8,467 nt of DNA from Coprococcus sp. (GTDB taxonomy: Bacteria > Bacillota > Clostridia > Lachnospirales > Lachnospiraceae). Positions 1-6,965 of this stretch are shown piece by piece. The notes beneath the pieces were generated by a model. The model was not told the origin of the DNA. It made no database searches and worked only from the letters and a program-made list of their open reading frames with translations. The stretch covers positions 1 to 8,467 of the forward strand of contig JAEDHX010000077.1 in the NCBI GenBank assembly GCA_016296785.1, in the 5' to 3' direction. How positions within the stretch are numbered: the stretch's first letter is position 1; every line of letters begins with the position of its first letter. The position numbers were made by a program, and so were the translations under genes.

Positions 1-1133
1 ATAACAAGTCCGACAGTAATTATTGCTATTGCAAATAAAAGCTGAATTCCCATTGCACTAAATATTGTACTAAAATCAAGACCTCTTGCATCATCAATTG
101 CCATAACAGCCTTGTTATACCAGAATGCTGGCAGGAAATGAGCTACCTTAATAACTCCCTTTCCAAGAAATTCTATAGGAACAAATATTCCGCAAAGGAA
201 AGCCATTCCTAAAGAAACTACATTTGCAATCATGTTTAATATTTCCATGCTTGTTGTAATTTTGCTTATTAAAAATGCAATTGATATGCACACACAAAGA
301 TAACTAATCATATTTACAAAGAACAATGCACCCTGCATAGAAAAAACAGTATCTTTAATAAGTACAACCGCAAGTGCAAAGAATACACCACAGGTTACAA
401 GACCTGTTACGATTGTTCCAAACACCAGCTCCTTATTATAATTCAAGAAATTATAGGAAGAACACTCTATTCTGTTCTTTAATTCCTTTTTGCTAAATAC
501 CTGAAGAACGGCAGCAACGCTTGTAATTATCATACACATAAGGGCCCATCCAATGTATGAGAAAAATGAATAACTGTTGCTTCTTGCTGATACATTTTCT
601 CCATCAGGAAGTGTTACCTTTACCGTTTCAGCAAGTGCAAGTTTTGTACTTGAAACAGCATCATCTACTTCATATCCTGCCTTTATATACTTTGAAAAGA
701 CATTTAAAAAGCTATTTAAATCCGCCTCAATAAGCATCGAATTCTGTGTTCCGGGAATAGTAATAAAATCTATATCGCCATCAATCTCTCCGGCAAGCAG
801 TTTTTCTTCAAAGCCCTCAGGGATTCTGATAATTGCATCTGCATCTCTGTTATATAACGCATCCTGCATAGATGTCTTATCATCGTTTATTTCGATAGCA
901 TCACTTACTCTCTTATTTGTTTCTTCAAGATATAAGGTTAACGCTTTACTTGATTTTGAATTATCATAATCAAATATTTCAAATTCGCATTTCTTTTCAG
1001 AATAATTATTTGTACTGTCTTTAGCCTGTGTATTCATAAACAATGCTAACAATCCGCTGAATATGCATAAGTACATTATCATCTGACCCTTATATTTATT
1101 TAATACTTTAAAATATGATTTAAACACTTGCAT
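1..1133 (-). CDS. ABC-2 type transporter permease, second permease of the operon (3' end beyond window)
   Basis: An integral membrane subunit of an ABC exporter, presumably paired with the permease and ATPase encoded just upstream. The frame is open for 377 codons from the ATG at 1133 to the left edge, so only a short C-terminal tail should be missing (family members are usually 370-400 residues). The layout is typical of ABC-2 (ABC2_membrane_3-like) permeases: one N-terminal membrane helix (about residues 17-35), a large extracytoplasmic domain (about 36-187), then helices at about 189-212, 233-260, 267-290, 301-321 and 360 onward. The stretch around residues 318-342 (VPIEFLG, then HFLPAFWYN) is a characteristic pre-final-helix region. 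The start is supported by AAGGAG eight bases upstream (1142-1147) and by a 14-bp overlap with the end of the preceding permease gene, which suggests translational coupling. The substrate cannot be read from the sequence; the LnrN-like role is inferred from gene order. Confidence 0.88.
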   Translation of the reverse strand, partial: MQVFKSYFKVLNKYKGQMIMYLCIFSGLLALFMNTQAKDSTNNYSEKKCEFEIFDYDNSKSSKALTLYLEETNKRVSDAIEINDDKTSMQDALYNRDADAIIRIPEGFEEKLLAGEIDGDIDFITIPGTQNSMLIEADLNSFLNVFSKYIKAGYEVDDAVSSTKLALAETVKVTLPDGENVSARSNSYSFFSYIGWALMCMIITSVAAVLQVFSKKELKNRIECSSYNFLNYNKELVFGTIVTGLVTCGVFFALAVVLIKDTVFSMQGALFFVNMISYLCVCISIAFLISKITTSMEILNMIANVVSLGMAFLCGIFVPIEFLGKGVIKVAHFLPAFWYNKAVMAIDDARGLDFSTIFSAMGIQLLFAIAIITVGLV

Positions 1134-2265
1134 ATTTATTACTCCTTACCATTAGAAATGCAATTAAAATAAACACAACTGACTCAATTGCCATAATTAC
1201 AATATTCTGCGTAAATACTGAATAGTCGTCATATACATTAAGACTATAAAAGCAATCAGATATTAGTGCAGCAGGATTAATTCTATTAATTATTGGCACT
1301 TTAAGTTCGATAAGACGTTTAACACCGTGTGCAAATAAATCAGCCATTCCCGAAAGAACAAGAGATATACTTGTTGCAATTCCCATCTTACCGTTAAGTC
1401 CGATCTTTGAGATGGAACCAATAATAATTCCCCTAGATATACCAATCATACATGCTACAAAAAGTGTTAAAATAATAGCAGGATATTTATTTCCAAAATC
1501 AATTCCAAGAATAACATCCATATAGCCAAATGCCAGCAACTCTACTATAAAATGTACAAGAAGCATTGCAAAGAATTCTGATATAATGAAAACTATCTTG
1601 CTGTTTGGTGAAATACATTTTCTCATTCCTCTTCCACTGCTATTTGCCTGAAGATTATCAATTACACCTATTGATGAGTACATTGAAAACAAGCAACTCA
1701 TGGCAATTATTGCATAAAAGTAATTATACATACTATTCTGATTACTGCTTGTTGTTGAGCTTTCAGTATAAAATGTTGTTTCCTCCATCATATCGTTTAT
1801 TATTGCCTGTATCTGATTTTCATCAGGTGCCTCTTTAAGATTGCTGAATATATCCTTTATAACAAATTCATTTTGCTTATAACTGCTTAAGATACCTTCA
1901 AGAAGTGATGCGTTTGCAGAACTTTCATTTACCATAAGACTTGCATCCTTAAGATAAATTATTCCTGCTACATTTTCATCCTTAAGTGCAATCTTCGCGT
2001 CTTCCTCTGACATCATTTCTATATCAATCAGCTTATCGTCGCCTTCAGATAATTCCTCAAGAACATATAATAGTTCTTTTCCCTCTTCGCCTTCCGAAAC
2101 GACTGCAACGTTAATATCCTTAAACATTTCATCCTTTTCCATAATATTTCCAAATGCTACATACATAAAGGTTGCAAGTGCCATTGGAAATACAAGTGAC
2201 CAGAAAAGGCTAACTTTTGCATTTACTATTACCTTAATGCAGTTTTTAAAATTACGCCAAAACAT
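1120..2265 (-). CDS. ABC-2 type transporter permease, first permease of the operon
   Basis: A 381-residue membrane subunit of an ABC exporter. Visible features are a first membrane helix (about 19-37), an extracytoplasmic domain (about 40-178) rich in acidic and Ser/Thr residues, and five further helices (about 181-203, 223-250, 262-285, 294-311, 353-373). The segment NRINPAALISDCFYSL (about 327-342) is typical of ABC-2 permeases just before the last helix. The start has AGGAGG five bases upstream (2271-2276). It lies 13 bp after the ATPase stop and overlaps the next permease by 14 bp, so the three genes form one operon. Two different permeases with one ATPase imply a heterodimeric membrane core, as in Bacillus LnrLMN. 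That comparison rests on composition and size; sequence identity was not measured. The transported compound is unknown. Confidence 0.9.
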   Translation of the reverse strand: MFWRNFKNCIKVIVNAKVSLFWSLVFPMALATFMYVAFGNIMEKDEMFKDINVAVVSEGEEGKELLYVLEELSEGDDKLIDIEMMSEEDAKIALKDENVAGIIYLKDASLMVNESSANASLLEGILSSYKQNEFVIKDIFSNLKEAPDENQIQAIINDMMEETTFYTESSTTSSNQNSMYNYFYAIIAMSCLFSMYSSIGVIDNLQANSSGRGMRKCISPNSKIVFIISEFFAMLLVHFIVELLAFGYMDVILGIDFGNKYPAIILTLFVACMIGISRGIIIGSISKIGLNGKMGIATSISLVLSGMADLFAHGVKRLIELKVPIINRINPAALISDCFYSLNVYDDYSVFTQNIVIMAIESVVFILIAFLMVRSNKYASV

Positions 2266-2278
2266 ATTTACCTCCTAA

Positions 2279-3217
2279 CTAGTCCCTGAGCTCTTTTCCT
2301 GTAATCTCTAAGAATACGTCATTTAACGTAGGAAGCTCTGTAATTACTCTTCCAAATGGAATATCGTGCTCCTTGAAATAATCCATAACTCTTATAATGT
2401 TGTGCTTGCCACCTGAATAATAGAGACTAAGCTTTCCATCTGAGTACTCAGCATCATATACATGAGGAAGCTTTTTAAGACCATCAATATGTTCACTTGA
2501 AATATCAAGAACCTCAATAATAATTGTCTCTGTGTTTTTGATAATTCTCTTTAGCTCATCCTTAGTTCCTATTGCAATCTGCTTACCCTTATCCATAATT
2601 AATATACGGCTGCAAAGCTGCTCTACCTCCTCCATATAATGAGAAGTATAAACTATAGTAGCGCCGTCTTCGTTAAGCTTCCTGATACCCTCAAGAATCT
2701 TATTTCTACTCTGTGGATCAACAGCAACAGTAGGCTCATCAAAGAATATAAGCTTTGGCTTATGAGCAATTCCGCATGCAATATTCAGTCTTCTGAGAAG
2801 GCCGCCCGAGAGCTTCTTTGGCAGGAATTTCTTGTAATCACCAAGACCAACAAATTCAATTGCTTCTTCTACATATTTTTTTCGGGTTTCCTTATCCTTT
2901 ATATAAAGGCCGCAGAAATAATCAATATTATCATAAACATTAAGCTCGTCAAATACTGCAACATTCTGCATTACAACACCAATGTCCTTCTTTATATCAT
3001 AACTTGTAGGCTTCATTTGCTTACCAAATACCTTTATTTCGCCCTTATCATATGTAAGAAGAGCAAGTATACAGTTTATTGTTGTTGTCTTTCCTGAACC
3101 ATTAGGTCCAAGCAGACCGAATATCTCTCCCTCTTTAACAGTAAGACTAAAATGATCAAGTGCAACCAAGTCCTTATATCTTTTTACCAGATTGTTTACC
3201 TCAATTACGTTTTCCAT
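2279..3217 (-). CDS. ABC transporter ATP-binding protein (DrrA/NatA/LnrL-like)
   Basis: The cytoplasmic ATPase that should power the two downstream permeases. In the 312-residue product all nucleotide-binding motifs are present: Walker A GPNGSGKTT (37-45), Q-loop Gln84, signature LSGGLLRR (136-143), Walker B LIFFDEPT with Asp160-Glu161, D-loop VAVDPQ (164-169) and switch His193 in TSH. About 90 residues follow the nucleotide domain and end in LPTLNDVFLEITGKELRD, the usual tail of the DrrA/NatA exporter class. The D-loop reads VAVDP where GLDP or GVDP is more common; the catalytic residues are intact. The start is the ATG at 3217 because AGGAGG sits four bases upstream; the frame can be extended to a TTG at 3259, but no better ribosome site supports that. 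It is the first gene of the exporter operon and diverges from the kinase gene across a 186-bp regulatory gap. Confidence 0.94.
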   Translation of the reverse strand: MENVIEVNNLVKRYKDLVALDHFSLTVKEGEIFGLLGPNGSGKTTTINCILALLTYDKGEIKVFGKQMKPTSYDIKKDIGVVMQNVAVFDELNVYDNIDYFCGLYIKDKETRKKYVEEAIEFVGLGDYKKFLPKKLSGGLLRRLNIACGIAHKPKLIFFDEPTVAVDPQSRNKILEGIRKLNEDGATIVYTSHYMEEVEQLCSRILIMDKGKQIAIGTKDELKRIIKNTETIIIEVLDISSEHIDGLKKLPHVYDAEYSDGKLSLYYSGGKHNIIRVMDYFKEHDIPFGRVITELPTLNDVFLEITGKELRD

Positions 3218-3221
3218 ATTT

Positions 3222-3227
3222 CCTCCT
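3222..3227 (-). promoter_or_regulatory. Ribosome binding site deciding the ATPase start
   Basis: A perfect AGGAGG on the minus strand, four bases before the ATG at 3217. It favours that ATG over the in-frame TTG 14 codons upstream (3259). Confidence 0.8.
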
Positions 3228-3301
3228 AACAAATAACTATGTACTTTTGTTTTCGACAATCATATTTTGCTTCTTTTAGAAAGAGTTTTCAAGTGCTAAT
3301 A

Positions 3302-3327
3302 GTCATTTAGCAAAATGACAATTGTCA
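3302..3327. promoter_or_regulatory. Inverted half-site cluster, candidate response-regulator operator
   Basis: Two overlapping dyads occur in the gap between the divergent exporter and kinase operons. The first is GTCATTT (3302-3308), spacer AGCA, AAATGAC (3313-3319), a perfect 7-bp inverted repeat. The second is the perfect 12-bp palindrome TGACAATTGTCA (3316-3327). They share the middle TGAC, and their centres (3310.5 and 3321.5) are 11 bp apart, one helical turn, as expected for dimers of a LuxR-type regulator side by side on one DNA face. The cluster ends two bases before a candidate -35 box of the kinase gene. Binding by the adjacent regulator is inference from position and symmetry. Confidence 0.5.
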
Positions 3328-3329
3328 CA

Positions 3330-3358
3330 TTTACTTTTATTGCATTATTTTGTATATT
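3330..3358 (+). promoter_or_regulatory. Candidate promoter of the kinase-regulator operon
   Basis: TTTACT (3330-3335), a 17-bp spacer and TATATT (3353-3358, five of six matches to the -10 consensus) would start transcription near 3365, about 40 bases before the kinase ATG. The -35 box is weak, which fits an activator-dependent promoter. The dyad cluster ends just upstream, with the second dyad centred roughly at -43. No equally clear minus-strand promoter for the exporter operon was found in this gap. Confidence 0.4.
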
Positions 3359-3403
3359 AATTATAGGACAAATAATTAATTTGCATAATGGCTAGGAGAT
3401 ACA

Positions 3404-4516
3404 ATGAAGAACATTATTGGAAAGACTATTATTTTGATATGCTGCATTATACTTTTGATATATCATTATTCTATAAAGACAGATGCCATCTCCGCACTTC
3501 TGTTAGCAATAATAATAAGCTATTTCAGCTTCGCATATATCCCTGACAGCCATGGCAGATATGAAATAATTGATATGCCATTAACCAGAAGGGTTCTTAT
3601 ACTGGATGTTGTTTCTTCATTATTCCTGATAGCCGGAATTGTATTTCCATCCTTCTTCATATTTGCCCCTGTAATAGCCTATGACATAGGCAAATACAAA
3701 AACAAAATGACACCCATTATGATTATTGTGTCATGCGTGTATTATGGTATTACTTCAGAAATATGCATTGCGTTAATAATCGGCTGCTTATCCGCTCTAT
3801 CAATTTATCTGTCATATATCTGTACTGAAAATTACTCATATGAAAATGAGCTAAACATACAAAGAGATAAATCTGTCGAGTATAATATGCTGCTTGAAGA
3901 TAACAATAAGCAAATAATAGCAAATCAGAACAATATGATATATACGGCAACGCTTAAAGAGAGAAATAGGATTGCACGTGAAATTCATGATAATGTCGGT
4001 CATATGCTAACCCGTTCAATTCTGCAGGCAGGTGCGATAAATACAATTAATAATGACACGCGACTTGATAAGCCGCTCACAGACCTGCAGGATACCCTTA
4101 ATACTGCAATGACAAGAATTCGCGAAAGTGTTCATGATTTGCATGATGACTCTATTGATTTAAAGTCATCTATTGAGGATATCATTAATGATGCTATCAA
4201 TCTTAGTATTATCTTAGATTATGATATGAGTAATACAATTGACAAGGATATTAAATATACCTTTATTGCAATAACAAAGGAAGCAATAAATAATACGCAA
4301 AAGCACAGCAACGGCAATACCATGACAATATTACTCAGAGAGCATCCGGGCTTCTATCAGTTACTTATTACTGACAATGGTACAAATATTGACATACATG
4401 ATACAGGCATTGGTCTTTCAGGTATGGAGGAACGCGTCAAAGCAATAAATGGAACTATTAAGTTCTCTACAGATAATGGATTTAGAATATTAGTCTCAGT
4501 GATGAAAAGGAGTTAG
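3404..4516 (+). CDS. Membrane sensor histidine kinase (HisKA_3, DesK/LiaS/LnrJ class)
   Basis: A 370-residue two-component sensor kinase. The N-terminal third has about five membrane helices (around residues 6-21, 28-45, 64-92, 103-116 and 118-139) with very short loops and no large external sensor domain, so it probably senses a signal in or at the membrane. A polar helical linker (about 145-188) leads into the dimerisation/phosphoacceptor motif ERNRIAREIHDNVGHMLT, with His195 as phosphoacceptor. The HATPase domain shows the N-box EAINNTQKHS (293-302), the G1 box DNG (324-326) and GIGLSGMEERV (335-345). AGGAG lies five bases before the ATG. The regulator gene starts two bases after the stop, so the two are cotranscribed. 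Being divergent from an exporter operon suggests control of drug or lipopeptide efflux, as for LnrJ in Bacillus; the actual stimulus is unknown. Confidence 0.93.
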   Translation: MKNIIGKTIILICCIILLIYHYSIKTDAISALLLAIIISYFSFAYIPDSHGRYEIIDMPLTRRVLILDVVSSLFLIAGIVFPSFFIFAPVIAYDIGKYKNKMTPIMIIVSCVYYGITSEICIALIIGCLSALSIYLSYICTENYSYENELNIQRDKSVEYNMLLEDNNKQIIANQNNMIYTATLKERNRIAREIHDNVGHMLTRSILQAGAINTINNDTRLDKPLTDLQDTLNTAMTRIRESVHDLHDDSIDLKSSIEDIINDAINLSIILDYDMSNTIDKDIKYTFIAITKEAINNTQKHSNGNTMTILLREHPGFYQLLITDNGTNIDIHDTGIGLSGMEERVKAINGTIKFSTDNGFRILVSVMKRS

Positions 4517-4518
4517 TT

Positions 4519-5154
4519 ATGAATATAATAATAGTTGATGATGACCAGTTAGTATCCATTTCATTAAAAACAATACTTGAAGCCTCTAGCAATATTAATG
4601 TCATTGAAATAGGCAGAAATGGAGAAGATGCAATCCGATTATATGATGAATTTGTCCCGGATGTATTACTTATGGATATACGTATGGATAAGATGACAGG
4701 TCTTGAGGCAGCAGCTTTGATAATAGAAAAACATCCTGATGCTAAGATACTTCTGCTTACTACCTTCTCTGATGATGAATACATAGTAAAGGCGATACGT
4801 ATTGGTGCGAAAGGTTACATACTAAAGCAGGATTTTGAAAGCATTGCTCCTGCATTGTCTGCTGTATATGGTGGTCAGACAGTATTTGGCGGTGAGATAA
4901 TGGATAAGATTCCAGGCTTATTCACAACTGACGTTAGTAGTGAAAACAATACATCATATAAGGATTACGACATTACCGAAAAAGAGTATGAAATAATAAA
5001 GCTTGTATCAGAAGGTCTAAATAATAAAGAAATTGCCTCCGAACTATATCTTGGCGAAGGCACTGTCAGAAATTATATTAGTAATATTCTTGAAAAGCTT
5101 GAGCTTCGCGACAGAACCCAGCTCGCCTGCTTCTATTATAATAATCTTGTATAA
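4519..5154 (+). CDS. NarL/LuxR-family DNA-binding response regulator
   Basis: A 211-residue partner of the upstream kinase. The receiver domain (about 1-118) has the acidic pocket Asp7-Asp8-Asp9, phosphoacceptor Asp53 (LLMDIRM), the switch Thr81 in LLTTF, Tyr100 and Lys103 (GYILK), so it should be phosphorylatable. The output domain (about 150-206) is a LuxR-type helix-turn-helix: TEKEYEIIKLVSEGLNNKEI, then GEGTVRNYISNILEKLELRD with the recognition helix around TVRNYISNIL. The length is normal for the family. Its AAGGAG site (4507-4512) lies inside the last kinase codons and the ATG comes two bases after the kinase stop, indicating tight coupling. The likely targets are the exporter operon and its own operon through the dyads at 3302-3327. 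This is inferred from position. Confidence 0.94.
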   Translation: MNIIIVDDDQLVSISLKTILEASSNINVIEIGRNGEDAIRLYDEFVPDVLLMDIRMDKMTGLEAAALIIEKHPDAKILLLTTFSDDEYIVKAIRIGAKGYILKQDFESIAPALSAVYGGQTVFGGEIMDKIPGLFTTDVSSENNTSYKDYDITEKEYEIIKLVSEGLNNKEIASELYLGEGTVRNYISNILEKLELRDRTQLACFYYNNLV

Positions 5155-5156
5155 TT

Positions 5157-5186
5157 AATACAGGCAGAAACAATACAGGCAGAAAC
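5157..5186 (+). repeat. Perfect 15-bp tandem duplication
   Basis: The unit AATACAGGCAGAAAC occurs twice without interruption (5157-5171 and 5172-5186), just after the regulator stop codon. The last three bases of the second copy are also the first bases of the terminator stem. It is probably a recent slippage duplication; no function is apparent. Confidence 0.85.
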
Positions 5187-5233
5187 AAAAAAGAAATAGT
5201 CCGTTATACATAACAGACTATTTCTTTTTTGTT
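5184..5233. terminator. Bidirectional intrinsic terminator between convergent genes
   Basis: A perfect 18-bp inverted repeat has arms at 5184-5201 and 5216-5233 around a 14-base centre that can itself pair (GTTAT/ATAAC). The arms contain an A-run on one side and a T-run on the other, so the hairpin and U-tract work in both directions. It ends the kinase-regulator transcript on the plus strand and the SH3-protein transcript on the minus strand, and overlaps two bases of the latter's TAA stop. Confidence 0.88.
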
Positions 5234-5846
5234 ACTCGTCAAGTCCCTGTTCTTCTTTAATAACATTAGCTACTACTATATAATCAGCTACAACAAATCC
5301 GCTTGTTCCGTCATCAAGAACTATCTCAACCCAATCAGCATTCTCAGAACGAACCTCATAAACTTCTCCAATATATGCAACAGTAAGTACATCAGCATCA
5401 GCTACTGCCTCAGCTCTTACTCTTACACCATCAGCAGTAAGTGTTCCTTCTTTTCTATCTCCTTCGGCACTCAATATATCATCATTACCTGCTTCCTTGT
5501 CGGTTCCCATCTGCGCATTAGAACTTCCGGGATAAGAAGCAACAACATTGCTATCGCTAACTGCAACCTTAGAGCTATGACTTCTTACAAGCTCCATAAC
5601 AACATCAATACTTGTCTCATTCATAATCTCAGTCTCACTGATAACAATATCGGTATTCTCATGAAGATATAATTCATCAGCCAGCGGATCAGAATTCTCT
5701 CCATATCTTATCAATGCAAATACCATAACTGATATTGCAACAACAAGTAGTGTCATTAAAATATTCTTTTTTATGTATCTATAATTAAGAACATTCCTTC
5801 TCAAATAATAAGAAGCTCTGTCTATATTTCTTCTTGTATTTCTCAT
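5232..5846 (-). CDS. Single-pass membrane protein with extracytoplasmic bacterial SH3 domain
   Basis: A 204-residue protein of no specific recognised family. The N-terminus is strongly basic (many Arg/Lys in residues 2-27), followed by one hydrophobic helix (about 29-47), so by the positive-inside rule it is anchored with its C-terminus outside. A low-complexity, acidic and Ser-rich region (about 50-130) leads to an SH3b-like domain (about 134-192), seen from GTLTADGVRVRAEAVADADV, then VYEVRSENADWVEIVLDDG and GFVVADYIVV. Such domains usually bind peptidoglycan or pack against catalytic domains; there is no catalytic domain here. The ATG at 5846 has only a weak GGA four bases upstream, but the basic-plus-helix layout supports it. 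It is a single-gene unit with its own strong promoter and terminator. A structural or sensing role at the cell wall is inference. Confidence 0.82.
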   Translation of the reverse strand: MRNTRRNIDRASYYLRRNVLNYRYIKKNILMTLLVVAISVMVFALIRYGENSDPLADELYLHENTDIVISETEIMNETSIDVVMELVRSHSSKVAVSDSNVVASYPGSSNAQMGTDKEAGNDDILSAEGDRKEGTLTADGVRVRAEAVADADVLTVAYIGEVYEVRSENADWVEIVLDDGTSGFVVADYIVVANVIKEEQGLDE

Positions 5847-5875
5847 AATTCCAAAATCTTTAATAAATTACAAAA

Positions 5876-5901
5876 TAACACAATATGTTACATTTCTGTT
5901 A
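5876..5901. promoter_or_regulatory. Phased TAACA/TGTTA half-sites in the SH3-gene leader
   Basis: On the plus strand, TAACA (5876-5880) and TGTTA (5886-5890) form a 5-bp inverted repeat with a 5-base spacer, and a further TGTTA (5897-5901) lies exactly 11 bp from the previous one. The group sits at and just past the expected transcription start of the SH3-protein gene, where a repressor could block it. The sequence is very AT-rich, so chance is a real alternative. Confidence 0.25.
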
Positions 5902-5904
5902 AAT

Positions 5905-5933
5905 ATAATACTATGTATATATATATGTGTCAA
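5905..5933 (-). promoter_or_regulatory. Near-consensus sigma-A promoter of the SH3-protein gene
   Basis: On the minus strand there is a perfect -35 TTGACA (5933-5928), a 17-bp spacer of mostly alternating T/A (5927-5911), and -10 TATTAT (5910-5905, five of six). Transcription would begin near 5898, giving a leader of about 50 bases before the ATG at 5846. This is the best promoter match in the window and suggests robust housekeeping expression, offset by the weak ribosome site. Confidence 0.75.
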
Positions 5934-6076
5934 CACTTTTAAGCCACAAAATATGGTATTTTATGGTAATTTATATTAATTATTGCACATTTACCTACAA
6001 GTTTTTTTGTTGATAATATCCAAGTTTACGTAATATCTTTCCATAATATCATTTTAACATTTTTGTCATAATTTTC

Positions 6077-6108
6077 CATAACAATAATAATTTAATAGTC
6101 TTGTTATG
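6077..6108. repeat. Inverted repeat upstream of rsuA
   Basis: CATAACAA (6077-6084) and TTGTTATG (6101-6108) are perfect 8-bp inverted copies with a 16-base spacer. They lie about 10-40 bases upstream of the extended -10 element of the rsuA promoter, so they could be an operator or a cruciform. The AT-rich context weakens the case. Confidence 0.4.
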
Positions 6109-6115
6109 AATACTA

Positions 6116-6124
6116 TGTTACAAT
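6116..6124 (+). promoter_or_regulatory. Extended -10 promoter element of rsuA
   Basis: TG at 6116-6117, one base, then TACAAT (6119-6124, five of six) is a clear extended -10 element. No good -35 lies at 17 bp, which extended -10 promoters tolerate. The start would be near 6131, leaving a leader of about 47 bases. Confidence 0.5.
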
Positions 6125-6177
6125 ACAAATCAGACAAAAGCATTCAATAAATTCTTGAAACAGACAGGAGAAAGCAT

Positions 6178-6897
6178 ATGCGCTTAGATAAATATTTGGC
6201 TGATTTAGGACTAGGTACAAGAAGTGAAGTAAAGCAATATATAAAAAAGGGCAAGGTTATGGTAAATGGTTCTACCTGCACCACAACTGACAGAAAAATA
6301 GATGAAAACAATGATTTGATATCATTTAATGGTCAAATTCTTTCATATGAAAAGAACAGGTATTATATATTAAACAAGCCGGCAGGTTATGTCTGTGCTA
6401 ATCATGACAATCTTCACAAAACGGTCTTCGAGCTTCTAAAGGGTGAGAATCTAAAGGGATTATTCACAGTTGGCCGACTTGATATAGATACCGAAGGGCT
6501 GTTAATAATTACTGATGACGGCGCCCTGTCTCATGAGCTACTATCTCCTTCAAAGCATGTTGCAAAAACATACTATGCCAGCATTTTGGGAATCGCTGAT
6601 GAAAGTCACATTACAGCCTGCCATAAAGGAATTGATATAGGAGATGACGACCTGACTGAACCCGCTCTGCTTAAAATTCTAAATACTGACCAAATAAACA
6701 ACACTTCAGAAATAGAGCTTACTATTACTGAAGGAAGATTTCATCAGGTTAAAAGAATGTTTCATGCCTTAGGTATGGAGGTCACATATCTAAAGCGAAT
6801 ATCCATGGGCACATTAAAGCTTGATAGCGAAATTCCTCTTGGCAGCTTTAGAAGATTGACGTCAGAGGAAATAGAAATGCTAAAAAACAACAAATAG
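6178..6897 (+). CDS. rsuA: 16S rRNA pseudouridine synthase, RsuA family
   Basis: Converts a specific uridine of rRNA to pseudouridine; E. coli RsuA acts at U516 of 16S rRNA. The 239-residue product has the usual two parts. An N-terminal S4 RNA-binding domain (about 1-48) starts MRLDKYLADLGLGTRSEVKQ and includes the basic stretch KKGKVMVNG. The catalytic domain has LNKPAGYVC (65-73) and the signature GRLDIDTEGLL (99-109) with Asp102 as the conserved nucleophile. Further family landmarks are HELLSPSKHVAKTYYA (119-134) and TEGRFHQVKRMFHALGMEV (184-202). It ends with the family-typical LGSFRRLTSEEIEML. Length and motifs fit RsuA better than the longer RluB or RluF; the exact target nucleotide here is inferred from family. 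AGGAG lies seven bases before the ATG. It is a single-gene unit flanked by its own promoter and a terminator. Confidence 0.92.
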   Translation: MRLDKYLADLGLGTRSEVKQYIKKGKVMVNGSTCTTTDRKIDENNDLISFNGQILSYEKNRYYILNKPAGYVCANHDNLHKTVFELLKGENLKGLFTVGRLDIDTEGLLIITDDGALSHELLSPSKHVAKTYYASILGIADESHITACHKGIDIGDDDLTEPALLKILNTDQINNTSEIELTITEGRFHQVKRMFHALGMEVTYLKRISMGTLKLDSEIPLGSFRRLTSEEIEMLKNNK

Positions 6898-6915
6898 TAT
6901 CTATTCTTAAAAATA

Positions 6916-6964
6916 AAAAAAACTCATCAAATATGGCTGATCAACCATTTTGATGAGTTTTTTT
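6916..6964. terminator. Bidirectional intrinsic terminator between rsuA and amidase gene
   Basis: The left arm (6916-6936) is seven A then CTCATCAAA and ATGG with one bulged T. It pairs with CCATTTTGATGAG followed by seven T (6945-6964) around the loop CTGATCAA. A-run and T-run flank the stem, so it should terminate both rsuA (plus) and the amidase gene (minus), whose TAG stop begins two bases beyond the T-run. Confidence 0.88.
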
Positions 6965-6965
6965 A

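Larger units (their letters stand above)
5847..6177. other. AT-rich divergent intergenic region
   Basis: These 331 bases separate the SH3-protein gene from rsuA. The left part holds the SH3-gene promoter and TAACA half-sites; the right part holds the rsuA promoter and the CATAACAA/TTGTTATG inverted repeat. Between about 5940 and 6070 it is very AT-rich, with runs of T, the repeated word TATGGTA (within 5953-5971) and several CATAA words. No ORF, tRNA or recognisable riboswitch was seen. Confidence 0.7.

Noticed and set aside
577..969. 130-codon plus-strand open frame
   Set aside because: It lies entirely antisense to the second ABC permease, has no ribosome site, and its Ser/Phe-rich product is typical of reversed coding sequence.
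2639..3097. 152-codon plus-strand open frame
   Set aside because: Antisense to the ATPase core, which carries every expected nucleotide-binding motif.
3218..3259. Longer ATPase start at the TTG at 3259
   Set aside because: The added 14 residues fit no known ATPase N-terminus, and a perfect AGGAGG sits just before the ATG at 3217.
4482..4784. 100-codon minus-strand open frame over the kinase/regulator junction
   Set aside because: Antisense to two coupled genes with clear domains and ribosome sites.
5229..5672. 147-codon plus-strand open frame
   Set aside because: Antisense to the SH3 membrane protein and begins inside the bidirectional terminator.
5847..6177. Riboswitch or tRNA in the 331-bp divergent gap
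   Set aside because: No cloverleaf, no conserved aptamer core and no terminator-antiterminator pair; only promoters and short AT-rich repeats are visible.
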